Shown here piece by piece: positions 34,704-42,440 of a DNA stretch of 64,000 bases. A program made the translations under genes and the position numbers. The DNA is taken from the NCBI RefSeq assembly GCF_037327425.1, contig NZ_CP147846.1, positions 2,480,001 to 2,544,000 of the forward strand, written 5' to 3'. Origin of the DNA: Rhodococcus sovatensis (GTDB lineage: Bacteria; Actinomycetota; Actinomycetes; Mycobacteriales; Mycobacteriaceae). Within the stretch, counting starts at the first letter, position 1. Each line of letters begins with the position of its first letter. The notes beneath the pieces were generated by a model. That model had not been told where the DNA came from and ran no database searches. It worked only from the letters and a program-made list of their open reading frames with translations.

Positions 34704-35528
34704 TCAGCTCGCGCCGACCTCGAAGCGAGCGAAACGTGTCAGCTTCACGCCTGCTTCGTCCAGAATCGCCTTGACGGTCTTCTTGGAGTCCTGCACCGAC
34801 GACTGCTCGGTCAGCACGACATCCTTGAAAAAGCCGTTTACGCGGCCTTCGATGATCTTCGGCAGCGCCTGTTCGGGCTTGCCTTCTTCGCGAGCAGTTT
34901 CCTCGGCGATTCGACGCTCGGAAGCGACGACATCCTCGGGAACCTCGTCACGAGTGACGTACTTGGCCTTCAGTGCTGCAACCTGCATCGCTGCGCCACG
35001 AGCGGCCTCTGCAGCCGCTTCGCCGTCACCGGTGTACTCGACGAGCACGCCGACAGCGGGCGGAAGGTCTGCGCTGCGCTTGTGCAAGTACGTGGCGACG
35101 GGTCCGTCGAAGGACACGACACGACGAATCTCGAGCTTCTCGCCGATCTTCGCCGACAGCTCCTGCAGTGCAGTGTCGACAGTCTTGCCGTTCAGGTCCA
35201 GCGCCTTGAGAGCGTCGACGTCGGCAGGCTTGCCCTCGGCTGCAACCGCAGCGACCGAGTCGGCAAAAGTCTGAAATTCTTCGTTCTTGGCCACGAAGTC
35301 GGTCTCGGAGTTGATTTCGACCAGAACGCCGCCCTTGGCGACGACGAGGCCTTCGGCGGTGGACCGCTCGGCGCGCTTGCCGACGTCCTTGGCGCCCTTG
35401 ATACGAAGCTGCTCGACGGCCTTGTCGAAGTCGCCGTCGGATTCGGCGAGTGCGTTCTTGCAGTCCATCATTCCGGAGCCGGTGAGCTCCCGGAGCCGCT
35501 TGACGTCAGCGGCGGTGTAGTTCGCCAT
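34704..35528 (-). CDS. tsf: Translation elongation factor Ts
   Basis: The 274-residue nucleotide-exchange factor for EF-Tu. The start ANYTAADVKRLRELTGSGMM, DCKNALAESDGDFDKAVE, INSETDFVAKNEEFQTFA and the C-terminal LTEQSSVQDSKKTVKAILD are family hallmarks. I chose the ATG at 35528; upstream residues in the frame are not conserved. It follows rpsB with a hairpin between them, and terminates at a strong hairpin. Confidence 0.97.
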   Translation of the reverse strand: MANYTAADVKRLRELTGSGMMDCKNALAESDGDFDKAVEQLRIKGAKDVGKRAERSTAEGLVVAKGGVLVEINSETDFVAKNEEFQTFADSVAAVAAEGKPADVDALKALDLNGKTVDTALQELSAKIGEKLEIRRVVSFDGPVATYLHKRSADLPPAVGVLVEYTGDGEAAAEAARGAAMQVAALKAKYVTRDEVPEDVVASERRIAEETAREEGKPEQALPKIIEGRVNGFFKDVVLTEQSSVQDSKKTVKAILDEAGVKLTRFARFEVGAS

Positions 35529-35594
35529 GGTGTGCGAGCCTCCTGAAAATGCTGTGGGTGGGCAAAGCATGCAAAAAGGTCGGTGCCGCAGAAA

Positions 35595-35629
35595 GGTCCC
35601 GACCGGATCGTTTCACTCCGGTCGGGACC
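35595..35629 (-). terminator. Intercistronic hairpin between rpsB and tsf
   Basis: GGTCCCGACCGG (35595-35606) and CCGGTCGGGACC (35618-35629) form a perfect 12-bp stem with an 11-base loop, starting 9 bases after the rpsB stop. It probably causes partial termination or stabilises the rpsB message, adjusting the rpsB:tsf ratio. Confidence 0.7.
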
Positions 35630-35637
35630 CCCTTGAA

Positions 35638-36519
35638 TCAAGCCTGCGTTGCTGGTGCTTCCGCGGCGGGTGCTTCGTCTGCAGCGGGAGCCTCTGCTGC
35701 GGGAGCCTCGGCTGCTGCTTCCGTGGTGGCCTCGGCAGCGGGCGACGCCTGTGCAAGCTGTTCCAGCTCCCACTCGGCGAGCGGCTCGCCTGCGCCGACC
35801 TCAGGCTTGGCGTCGGATGCAGTATTGAGGCCCGCACGAGCCTGGACACCCTCGGCGACGGCCGATGCGACAACCTTCGTCAGAAGTGCGGCCGAACGGA
35901 TTGCATCGTCGTTACCCGGGATCGGGTAGTCGACGACGTCGGGGTCGCAGTTGGTGTCGAGGATCGCGATGACCGGAATCTTCAGCTTGCGAGCTTCGCC
36001 GACGGCGATGTGCTCTTTGTTCGTGTCGACGATCCAGATGGCCGAGGGAACCTTGGCCATGTCCCGGATACCACCGAGGGTGCGGTCCAGCTTGGTCATC
36101 TCACGCGTGAGCATGAGGATTTCCTTCTTGGTGCGTCCCTCGAAGCCACCGGTCTGCTCCATTGCCTCGAGCTCCTTGAGGCGAAGCAGACGCTTGTGGA
36201 CCGTCTGGAAGTTGGTGAGCATGCCACCGAGCCAGCGCTGGTTCACGTAGGGCATGCCTACGCGAGTTGCCTCAGCGGCGATGGACTCCTGCGCCTGCTT
36301 CTTGGTACCGACGAACAGAACCGTGCCACCGTGGGCGACGGTCTCCTTGACGAACTCGTATGCCTTGTCGATGAAGGTCAGAGTCTGCTGCAAGTCGATG
36401 ATGTAGATGCCGTTGCGGTCGGTGAAGATGAACCGCTTCATCTTCGGGTTCCAGCGACGAGTCTGGTGTCCGAAGTGGGTGCCGCTGTCGAGCAGCTGCT
36501 TCATGGTTACTACAGCCAT
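35638..36519 (-). CDS. rpsB: 30S ribosomal protein S2 with long Ala/Pro/Glu tail
   Basis: The 293-residue S2 protein has all family landmarks: MKQLLDSGTHFGHQTRRWNP, IYIIDLQQTLTFIDKAYEF, VNQRWLGGMLTNFQTV and IPVIAILDTNCDPDVVDYPI. After about residue 250 comes a low-complexity tail rich in Ala, Glu and Pro (repeats of AAEAPAA type) of about 40 residues. I chose the ATG at 36519. It is the first gene of the rpsB-tsf unit, with an upstream leader of several hundred bases shared with a divergent M23 peptidase gene. Confidence 0.97.
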   Translation of the reverse strand: MAVVTMKQLLDSGTHFGHQTRRWNPKMKRFIFTDRNGIYIIDLQQTLTFIDKAYEFVKETVAHGGTVLFVGTKKQAQESIAAEATRVGMPYVNQRWLGGMLTNFQTVHKRLLRLKELEAMEQTGGFEGRTKKEILMLTREMTKLDRTLGGIRDMAKVPSAIWIVDTNKEHIAVGEARKLKIPVIAILDTNCDPDVVDYPIPGNDDAIRSAALLTKVVASAVAEGVQARAGLNTASDAKPEVGAGEPLAEWELEQLAQASPAAEATTEAAAEAPAAEAPAADEAPAAEAPATQA

Positions 36520-36855
36520 GGCTGAATAACTCGCTTTCGATTGCCGGTTGACGCAGAGTGTCGTATGACCCCTGCCCTGGCGTCCGCTGGTTGCCGGACC
36601 CATACGAGCTGGACATGGGACCGCCGACAACCGGTTTCAGTGCGGTACCGTCGAATGACGGGCACACAGATACGCGGACGCGCGAAGTCGACCTGTGCAG
36701 GCACAGGTCGCTCACACAGTGTACGTCGTTGTTTCCCCAGCACATAACCAGGCCCATCCGTCAAGACCTCGGACCACCTGTGGATGAATCCGATCTCTGT
36801 CCACAGATCGGTATTTCGCGGACGAACTCGGATACTTCGCGGGGATGCTGAGACG
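36520..36855. promoter_or_regulatory. Divergent intergenic region of rpsB and the M23 gene with a perfect hairpin
   Basis: This 336-base stretch holds no gene. It contains GACCTGTGC (36690-36698) and GCACAGGTC (36701-36709), a 9-bp inverted repeat separated by two bases. On the minus strand a TACACT sequence just upstream could be a -10 element for rpsB, which would put the hairpin near the 5-prime end of a leader about 190 bases long. Promoter assignment is tentative. Nothing else was recognised. Confidence 0.45.
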
Positions 36856-37347
36856 ATGAGATTTGTCGTCGCTCGCCTGTTCACGGTGCTCACCGTTGCG
36901 ATTCTGTTCGCGCCCCCGTCCCACGCCCAGGCGACGCCGTTCGTATGGCCGCTCGAACCGAGACCGCTCGTCGTACGACCTTTCGACCCACCCGAGCGCG
37001 AGTGGTTGCCCGGGCACCGAGGAGTGGACCTGGCCGGCCGCGAAGGCCAGAGTGTTCGAGCCGCAGGCGACGGCGTCGTGGTCTTCGCCGGTATCGTCGC
37101 TACCAAACCAGTTGTCTCCGTGGACCATCCGAGCGGGCTACGCACCACGTACGAACCTGTCGTCAGTTCGGTCACGCCGGGCTCTCGAGTCAGAGGAGGC
37201 GACGTCATAGGCACGCTGGCTTCAGGTCACGCCGGATGTGTCACGCCATGCTTGCACTGGGGAGTGCGGCGCGACCGAACCTATCTCGACCCCTTGGCGT
37301 TGATGCGGACCACGCCGATTCGGCTCAAGCCGCTGACGCCCAGCTGA
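36856..37347 (+). CDS. Secreted M23-family (LytM-like) metallopeptidase
   Basis: The 163-residue protein has a signal peptide (VVARLFTVLTVAILFAPPSHA) and a short LytM domain: LPGHRGVDLAGREGQ with His54 and Asp58, VVVFAGIVATKPVVSVDHPS, LRTTYEPV and CLHWGVRRDRTYLDPL with the late HxH-type His replaced by LHW. Its size is small for the family. It probably trims peptidoglycan or acts as a regulator of other hydrolases. It is divergent from rpsB, as in mycobacteria. I chose the ATG at 36856 since it begins the signal peptide. Confidence 0.8.
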   Translation: MRFVVARLFTVLTVAILFAPPSHAQATPFVWPLEPRPLVVRPFDPPEREWLPGHRGVDLAGREGQSVRAAGDGVVVFAGIVATKPVVSVDHPSGLRTTYEPVVSSVTPGSRVRGGDVIGTLASGHAGCVTPCLHWGVRRDRTYLDPLALMRTTPIRLKPLTPS

Positions 37348-37348
37348 C

Positions 37349-38473
37349 CTACCGCCAGTTCGACCCGGAGTGTCGCCCCGAAGCTGCCGGGAAATCGTCG
37401 GCGACCATGGCAGCGAGCTCGACGAACGCTGCCCTCGTCTGCGGCCGCAGCAGTTCGAGATCCACGATGGCGCCTTCCGCCAAGTGCTCGTCGAAAGGCA
37501 CGACGAGCACGGCCCGGCAGCGCTCGAGGAAGTGCTGTGTCAACAGATTCATGTCGACTGCCGACGATCCCGGACGGACGGAGCTGATGACGACCACCGT
37601 TCGCTCGACCAGGTGTCCGTAACCGTGCAGTTGCAGCCAGTCCAGAGTTGCTGCCGCACTCCGCGCGCCGTCCACCGCGGGAGACGAGACGAGTACCAGT
37701 GCATTGGCCAACTGCAGCACACCGTTCATCGCCGAGTGCATGATGCCGGTGCCACAGTCGGTCAAAATCAAGTTGTAGTAGACCTGCAACATTTCGATGA
37801 CCGAGCGATAGTCTTGCTCGCCGAACATTTCCGATGCCGCCGGATCCCGCTCACCGGCAAGCACTTCCAGCCGGCTAGGCGCCTGCGAGGTATGCGCTCT
37901 GATATCGGAGTATCGGCGAATGTTGTCGGCGTCAGCCAGCAAGTCGCGGACAGTGGACGAGGTCTGATTCGGGACCCGCTCACCCAGCGTGCCGAAATCC
38001 GGGTTCGCGTCGACGGCGATGACGCAGTCACCGCGGAGCGATGCGAAGGTCGAACCGAGCCCAAGGGTCGTCGTGGTCTTGCCTACTCCGCCCTTGAGTG
38101 ACAAGAACGCTATCCGGTAGTCACCGAGGACCGGCTGACGAATCCGCTCGACCTGATTGCGATACCGTTCCTCCGCCGTCGACTCACCTGGATTGATGAC
38201 TCCCCCGGTGAGCCGGTGCACGCCACGACGCCACCCCGACGTCGATGCGCGTTTTGGCCGCCGTAGCAAACTGTCGGGTGCGAGATCCTGACTTGTCGGC
38301 TGGTAGCGAGGGTCGTTCGAGTGTTGCTGCGCGGGGCCGCTCGCCCACGGCGGTGTCCACTCTTGCACCTGTGGCGGTGGACCTGGCTCTGCAGGGGGCG
38401 TGTACCGCGGCGGGGGCTGGCGGTCCGATCCCCGCGGGGTTTGCCATGGCGGAGACTGACGGTCACCGTTCAT
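37349..38473 (-). CDS. MinD/ParA-like ATPase with disordered N-terminus (EspI-like layout)
   Basis: The 374-residue protein has about 75 Pro/Gln-rich residues, a short basic linker, and a deviant Walker A ATPase domain: AFLSLKGGVGKTTTTLGLG with KGGVGKT at 127-133, CVIAVDANPDFGTLGERV, and LILTDCGTGIMHSAMNG. This resembles the EspI family of ESX-associated MinD-like proteins. I chose the ATG at 38473, four bases behind a GGAGGG site. No ESX gene is near, so secretion involvement is unproven. It ends one base from the M23 gene stop, convergent. Confidence 0.78.
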   Translation of the reverse strand: MNGDRQSPPWQTPRGSDRQPPPRYTPPAEPGPPPQVQEWTPPWASGPAQQHSNDPRYQPTSQDLAPDSLLRRPKRASTSGWRRGVHRLTGGVINPGESTAEERYRNQVERIRQPVLGDYRIAFLSLKGGVGKTTTTLGLGSTFASLRGDCVIAVDANPDFGTLGERVPNQTSSTVRDLLADADNIRRYSDIRAHTSQAPSRLEVLAGERDPAASEMFGEQDYRSVIEMLQVYYNLILTDCGTGIMHSAMNGVLQLANALVLVSSPAVDGARSAAATLDWLQLHGYGHLVERTVVVISSVRPGSSAVDMNLLTQHFLERCRAVLVVPFDEHLAEGAIVDLELLRPQTRAAFVELAAMVADDFPAASGRHSGSNWR

Positions 38474-38722
38474 CGACCCTCCGGTGTTCCTGACAGGTTC
38501 GACAGGCGTGGTGTTCGGACGCGACGGCGGAGTCGAGCCAGGCTCGGCACGGATGGACCACGAGGCCGAAGTTCCGTGCGGATGGTCGCGGCCCACGGTC
38601 CCCCCGTATCCGGATTTCGGCGAAGAACTTCGACTTCACTCCCTGTGGAGCCGAGAATTCTTCGCAAGCGGTCTGTTTCCAACGAACCTACCAAACACTG
38701 GCGAATCAGCACGTGGCACGGG

Positions 38723-39649
38723 TCACGCTCGGGGATGTGCGCGGTCGTGCACAGCGCGCAATCGGTCGACGGAGACATGGGTGTAGATCTGCGTTGTCGC
38801 CAACGAGGAGTGCCCGAGCAATTCCTGGACAACACGGAGATCGGCGCCACCTTCGAGGAGATGAGTTGCCGCGGAATGCCGAAGTCCATGCGGACCGAGG
38901 TCCGGAGCACCCGGTACCGAGGCAAGCACGTCGTGTACCGCGGTCCGAGCTTGCCGAGGATCGAGGCGCCCACCTCTACGTCCCAGGAACAAGGCCGATC
39001 CCGAACGTTCAGATACCAAACTCGGACGACCGTACGTCGTCCAGACGTCCAGGGCCTGTGAGGCAGGATCGCCGTACGGAGCAGACCTTTCCTTGTTGCC
39101 CTTTCCGACGACACGCACGACGCGCCTCTCGCTGTCGACGTCGTCGACATCGAGGCCACACAGCTCGCTTACCCGTATCCCGGTCGCGTAGAGCATCTCC
39201 ATCACAAGTCGATCCCGCACCGCAATCGGATCGAGTTCGCGCGCCCCCAGCTCGGCCCACGACATCGCCTCCGCCGCCTGGTTCTGCTTCAGCACCCCGG
39301 GCAACGTCCGGCGAGCTCGCGGGGCCGACAGTCGAAGCGACGGATCCGTCGCAATCCGGCCGCTCCGCTGCAGCCACGCTGTGAAAGTTCGCGCCGACGA
39401 CGTTCGACGCGCCATCGATGTTCGTGCGGATCCGTCACGTGCCTGCTTGGCAAGCCACGATCGGAGAACACGTAGGTCCAGCGCATCTAGGCTTGCCGAG
39501 CCATCCGCATCCGCGAGATGTCGGAGTAGCGACTCCGCGTCCCGCACGTACGCACGGACGGTGTGCGCCGAGAATCCGCATCCCAGGGTGAGGTGCTCGG
39601 AGTAATCCTCGAGATGCACCGTCACTGTGGGTGGAAGCGCGTCGACCAT
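38723..39649 (-). CDS. xerC: Tyrosine recombinase XerC
   Basis: The 308-residue recombinase resolves chromosome dimers at dif together with XerD. The N-terminal SAM-like domain (HTVRAYVRDAESLLRHLADAD) is followed by the catalytic domain with MLYATGIRVSELCGLDV (Arg), HGLRHSAATHLLEGG (His-x-x-Arg), LGHSSLATTQIYTHV (His and nucleophile Tyr). I chose the ATG at 39649. The neighbour order xerC - siderophore protein - dprA - comM matches mycobacteria, which supports XerC over phage integrase. Confidence 0.92.
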   Translation of the reverse strand: MVDALPPTVTVHLEDYSEHLTLGCGFSAHTVRAYVRDAESLLRHLADADGSASLDALDLRVLRSWLAKQARDGSARTSMARRTSSARTFTAWLQRSGRIATDPSLRLSAPRARRTLPGVLKQNQAAEAMSWAELGARELDPIAVRDRLVMEMLYATGIRVSELCGLDVDDVDSERRVVRVVGKGNKERSAPYGDPASQALDVWTTYGRPSLVSERSGSALFLGRRGGRLDPRQARTAVHDVLASVPGAPDLGPHGLRHSAATHLLEGGADLRVVQELLGHSSLATTQIYTHVSVDRLRAVHDRAHPRA

Positions 39650-39722
39650 GCACACAGCCTTGCCCGCGGCGCGCGCATCGGCAACCTGACGCGCCCGACG
39701 TTGCCCCTCGGAGATGAATCGG

Positions 39723-40505
39723 TCAGGTGCCCGAGACCGATTCTGCTTCGGCGAGCTCGCGCTTCCACACGCGGAAGTTCTCCTCGGTCCGCCCGCGACG
39801 CCAATAGCCCGAGATCGACGCCCATTCCGCCGGGACGCCTCGTTCCTTTCGAATGTATCCACGAAGGTTGTGCATCACGGCCTGGGCCTCGCCGTGAATG
39901 AAGACCTGAGCTTGGCCTGGCAGCCATTCCGTATCGCGAACGGCCGCGATCAACGGCGCATTGTCTCCTGCTTTGTCCTCGCCGATCACGTTGGACGGCG
40001 CTCCACGATGAATCCAATTCACGTCCACGACGGCGAGGGTCTCGAGGTAGATCTCATCCTTCCGGTCGGAGATCTCGATGAACACCTTGGCTATCGCATC
40101 CTCGGGAAGCGACTCCACTGCTGCGGCGATGGCCGGGATAGCGGACTCGTCGCCGGCGAACAAGTGCCAGTCCGCATCCGGTCGCGGAGAGTACGCACCC
40201 GACGGCCCGTACATACTGATCTCCTCTCCCGGCTCGACGCGTGCAGCCCACGGTCCGGCGACCCCTTCGTCTCCGTGGACGACGAAGTCGATGGCGATTT
40301 CTCGTGCTGCAGCATCGACGGATCGGACCGTATACGTGCGCTTGATCTCATCGTCGCCGGAACCGAAGATCAGTTTCACGTACGAATCGGTGTACTCAAC
40401 CGGTTCGAAGTCCCCGAATCCCGGACCTCCGAGATACACCCGTTGCATGTGCGGCGTCAGTTCCTCGGTGCGGAGGACGGTCAGGGTTGTTGTGCTTCGT
40501 GCCAC
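39723..40505 (-). CDS. Siderophore-interacting protein (SIP/ViuB-type ferric-siderophore reductase)
   Basis: The 260-residue flavoprotein family member has TPHMQRVYLGGPGFGDF near 17, IKRTYTVRSVDAAAREI (FAD-binding RxYTxR), FVVHGDEGVAGPWA, YSPRPDADWHLFAGDESAIP and the closing GYWRRGRTEENF. It should reduce ferric siderophores after uptake to release iron. It starts with GTG. A sequence resembling an IdeR box lies about 50 bases upstream, consistent with iron control. Its partners (siderophore genes) are not in the window. Confidence 0.9.
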   Translation of the reverse strand: MARSTTTLTVLRTEELTPHMQRVYLGGPGFGDFEPVEYTDSYVKLIFGSGDDEIKRTYTVRSVDAAAREIAIDFVVHGDEGVAGPWAARVEPGEEISMYGPSGAYSPRPDADWHLFAGDESAIPAIAAAVESLPEDAIAKVFIEISDRKDEIYLETLAVVDVNWIHRGAPSNVIGEDKAGDNAPLIAAVRDTEWLPGQAQVFIHGEAQAVMHNLRGYIRKERGVPAEWASISGYWRRGRTEENFRVWKRELAEAESVSGT

Positions 40506-40554
40506 GTAGTTCAGCCTTTCCGAGCTGTCACGACTGTGAGTGAGAAATTCTCCA

Positions 40555-40573
40555 CCTAGTAAGTGTTACCTAA
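40555..40573 (-). promoter_or_regulatory. Candidate IdeR/DtxR iron box
   Basis: The minus strand reads TTAGGTAACACTTACTAGG. It matches the DtxR/IdeR consensus TTAGGTTAGSCTWACCTAA well in its left half (TTAGGT) and moderately in the right half. The position, 50 to 70 bases upstream of a siderophore-interacting protein, fits an iron-repressed promoter. Confidence 0.5.
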
Positions 40574-40615
40574 ACAGGCTACCGGCATCCCGTCTGCCTC
40601 GGTGTGCCTCACGGC

Positions 40616-41260
40616 TCAGAACCCATCGGTGTTCCCCATATCCCTCCGAGCGATATCCAAGAAGTCGCTCGATACATACCCCGGTTCACTATCACTCGGA
40701 TCGATGGCCGAGTCGGGATAGCGCTCCCGCTGAATCCTGGACAGAATGTCGTCGACGTTCTGTCCAGGATTGGCTTCGAGTGAGGCGATCGTGTCGGTTA
40801 CCAACGAGAGATACCCTCGCAACGACGACTCCAGGGCGTGCACGAAGTCGTACATTTCCGGCGAAGCCAACATCTCGACCTGTGGAACCACGGCGTAGTA
40901 CTCGACCAGTGCATTGTGTGCGGCATCCGCCGCCGCGGCTCGAGCCGATGGGTCACCCTCGGCTCGGAAGGTGTCGAGATAGTCCTTTTGAGTGAGGAAC
41001 ATGCGCTGTGCGGCGGTATCGAATCTCGAGTACGCGTCTTGACGCTGCACACGAAGAAAAGACCGTGTTTGGTTCCGGTCGTAGTTTTCGGCATTGATAC
41101 GTGCCGTCGCAATGGCGGTGTCGTTTGCCCGACTGTTCGTGATCACTCCGACAACGGACGCCGAGACGATTGCCGCCACCGAGACCACGAGCGTGAACCA
41201 TCTTGTCAGGTGTGCGGCGCGGCCGTCTGCAGCAGGCTGCGGACCCTCATCTGCTGCCAA
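40616..41260 (-). CDS. Membrane-anchored hypothetical protein
   Basis: The 214-residue protein has a 17-residue cytosolic start, one membrane helix (WFTLVVSVAAIVSASVVGVI) and a long, mostly helical extracytoplasmic region with many Asp, Ala and Arg residues (for example DAYSRFDTAAQRMFLTQKDY). This resembles a sensor-like periplasmic helical module, but there is no kinase or chemoreceptor tail. I do not recognise a family. It stands between the siderophore-interacting protein and dprA. An 11-bp inverted repeat lies inside its coding sequence near the C-terminal end. Confidence 0.6.
   Translation of the reverse strand: MAADEGPQPAADGRAAHLTRWFTLVVSVAAIVSASVVGVITNSRANDTAIATARINAENYDRNQTRSFLRVQRQDAYSRFDTAAQRMFLTQKDYLDTFRAEGDPSARAAAADAAHNALVEYYAVVPQVEMLASPEMYDFVHALESSLRGYLSLVTDTIASLEANPGQNVDDILSRIQRERYPDSAIDPSDSEPGYVSSDFLDIARRDMGNTDGF
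40736..40768. repeat. 11-bp inverted repeat inside a coding region
   Basis: CCTGGACAGAA (40736-40746) and TTCTGTCCAGG (40758-40768) are perfect inverse complements separated by TGTCGTCGACG, itself partly palindromic. It lies inside the hypothetical membrane protein gene. Confidence 0.75.
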
Positions 41261-41315
41261 CTGGGCTCCCAGAAGTCAATGTCAGCGTGGGTTGTTCGCT
41301 TGCATCGTATCCGGC

Positions 41316-42440
41316 TCACGACGTGACCACACGAAACCAGCCCGTTTCGTCGCTGGCCGCGAAGCCTTCGAGTTCGAGCAGTGGAAGTACCGAACGCACC
41401 TTGGTCAACGGCAGCGACGACAGTTCCGACAGCTCCCGAGGTGATCGCGTGCCAGTCGCGGGTAGCGCCTCGTAGACGAGCAAGGCATTGTCGGACAGAG
41501 CGTCGATGTCGCGGAACATCGACGGCCGACCTTCGCCCACCTCACCCGAGGGACCTGCCTCCGAAACCACATCGTGTGCATCTGCGACAAGACGGGCTTC
41601 ACCCTCTCTGATCATTCGATGGCACCCCTTGGACGACGCCGATGTCACCGGCCCAGGCACCGCCAGGACTGGCCTGCCGAGCTTGTGCGCCCAGGCCGCA
41701 GTGTTTCGTGCTCCGCTTCTCCATCCGGCCTCCACCACCACCACTGCGGATCCGAATGCAGCGACGACTCGATTGCGAGCCAGAAATCTGTGTTTCGCGG
41801 GCGTGGTCCCTGGGCTGTACTCACTGATGACTGCACCACTGCCGGCGATCCTCTGCAGGAGCCTCGAATGACCGGACGGATAGGCACGGTCCACGCCACA
41901 CGCCAGGACCGCAACAGTCGTTCCGGCAACCCCGAGCGCTGCGCGGTGGGCGGCTGCATCGATGCCGAAGGCCGCGCCCGACACGATCGTCCAGCCGTCC
42001 ACCGCCAGATCGCCGGCGATTTCTGCCGTCACGTGTTCGCCGTAGGCGCTGGCGGCCCGAGTCCCGACAATCGAAATCGCCCGGTCCACCAGCTCGGCCA
42101 CCGGCCTGCTGCCGAGCACCCACAACGCGCAGGGCGCACATCGATCCGACCCGACGGGCATCCCCACACCGTCGAAGGCCAGGAACTTCCACATTGGCCA
42201 TTCCTCGTCGTCCGGAGTCACCAACCGACCCCCAATGGCTGCCACGAGGTCGAGATCGACTGCTGCGGTGTCGATGCCAGACCGAACCTGGAGCCGTTCG
42301 CCGAGACCTCCTCCGATGACAGCAGCCCGCGCTTCCTCGGGCCCCGCCGCTGCAGCGAATTCGAGAAGGGCGCGGTGCGGCCCCTGGGCTACCCGCGACA
42401 GATACGCCCACGCAAGACGGCGCGGATCGTGTGCGCTCAC
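41316..42440 (-). CDS. dprA: DNA-processing protein A (DprA/Smf)
   Basis: The 374-residue protein has a Rossmann-like DNA-binding domain: AISIVGTRAASAYGEHVTAE, WTIVSGAAFGIDAAAHRAAL, TVAVLACGVDRAYPSGHSRL and EYSPGTTPAKHRFLARNRVV, and a winged-helix C-terminal part. In transformation it loads RecA on incoming DNA. Its GTG start overlaps the comM stop (GTGA), so the two are coupled. Together with comM and yraN it forms the common dprA-comM-yraN group; natural competence itself is not implied. Confidence 0.93.
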   Translation of the reverse strand: MSAHDPRRLAWAYLSRVAQGPHRALLEFAAAAGPEEARAAVIGGGLGERLQVRSGIDTAAVDLDLVAAIGGRLVTPDDEEWPMWKFLAFDGVGMPVGSDRCAPCALWVLGSRPVAELVDRAISIVGTRAASAYGEHVTAEIAGDLAVDGWTIVSGAAFGIDAAAHRAALGVAGTTVAVLACGVDRAYPSGHSRLLQRIAGSGAVISEYSPGTTPAKHRFLARNRVVAAFGSAVVVVEAGWRSGARNTAAWAHKLGRPVLAVPGPVTSASSKGCHRMIREGEARLVADAHDVVSEAGPSGEVGEGRPSMFRDIDALSDNALLVYEALPATGTRSPRELSELSSLPLTKVRSVLPLLELEGFAASDETGWFRVVTS

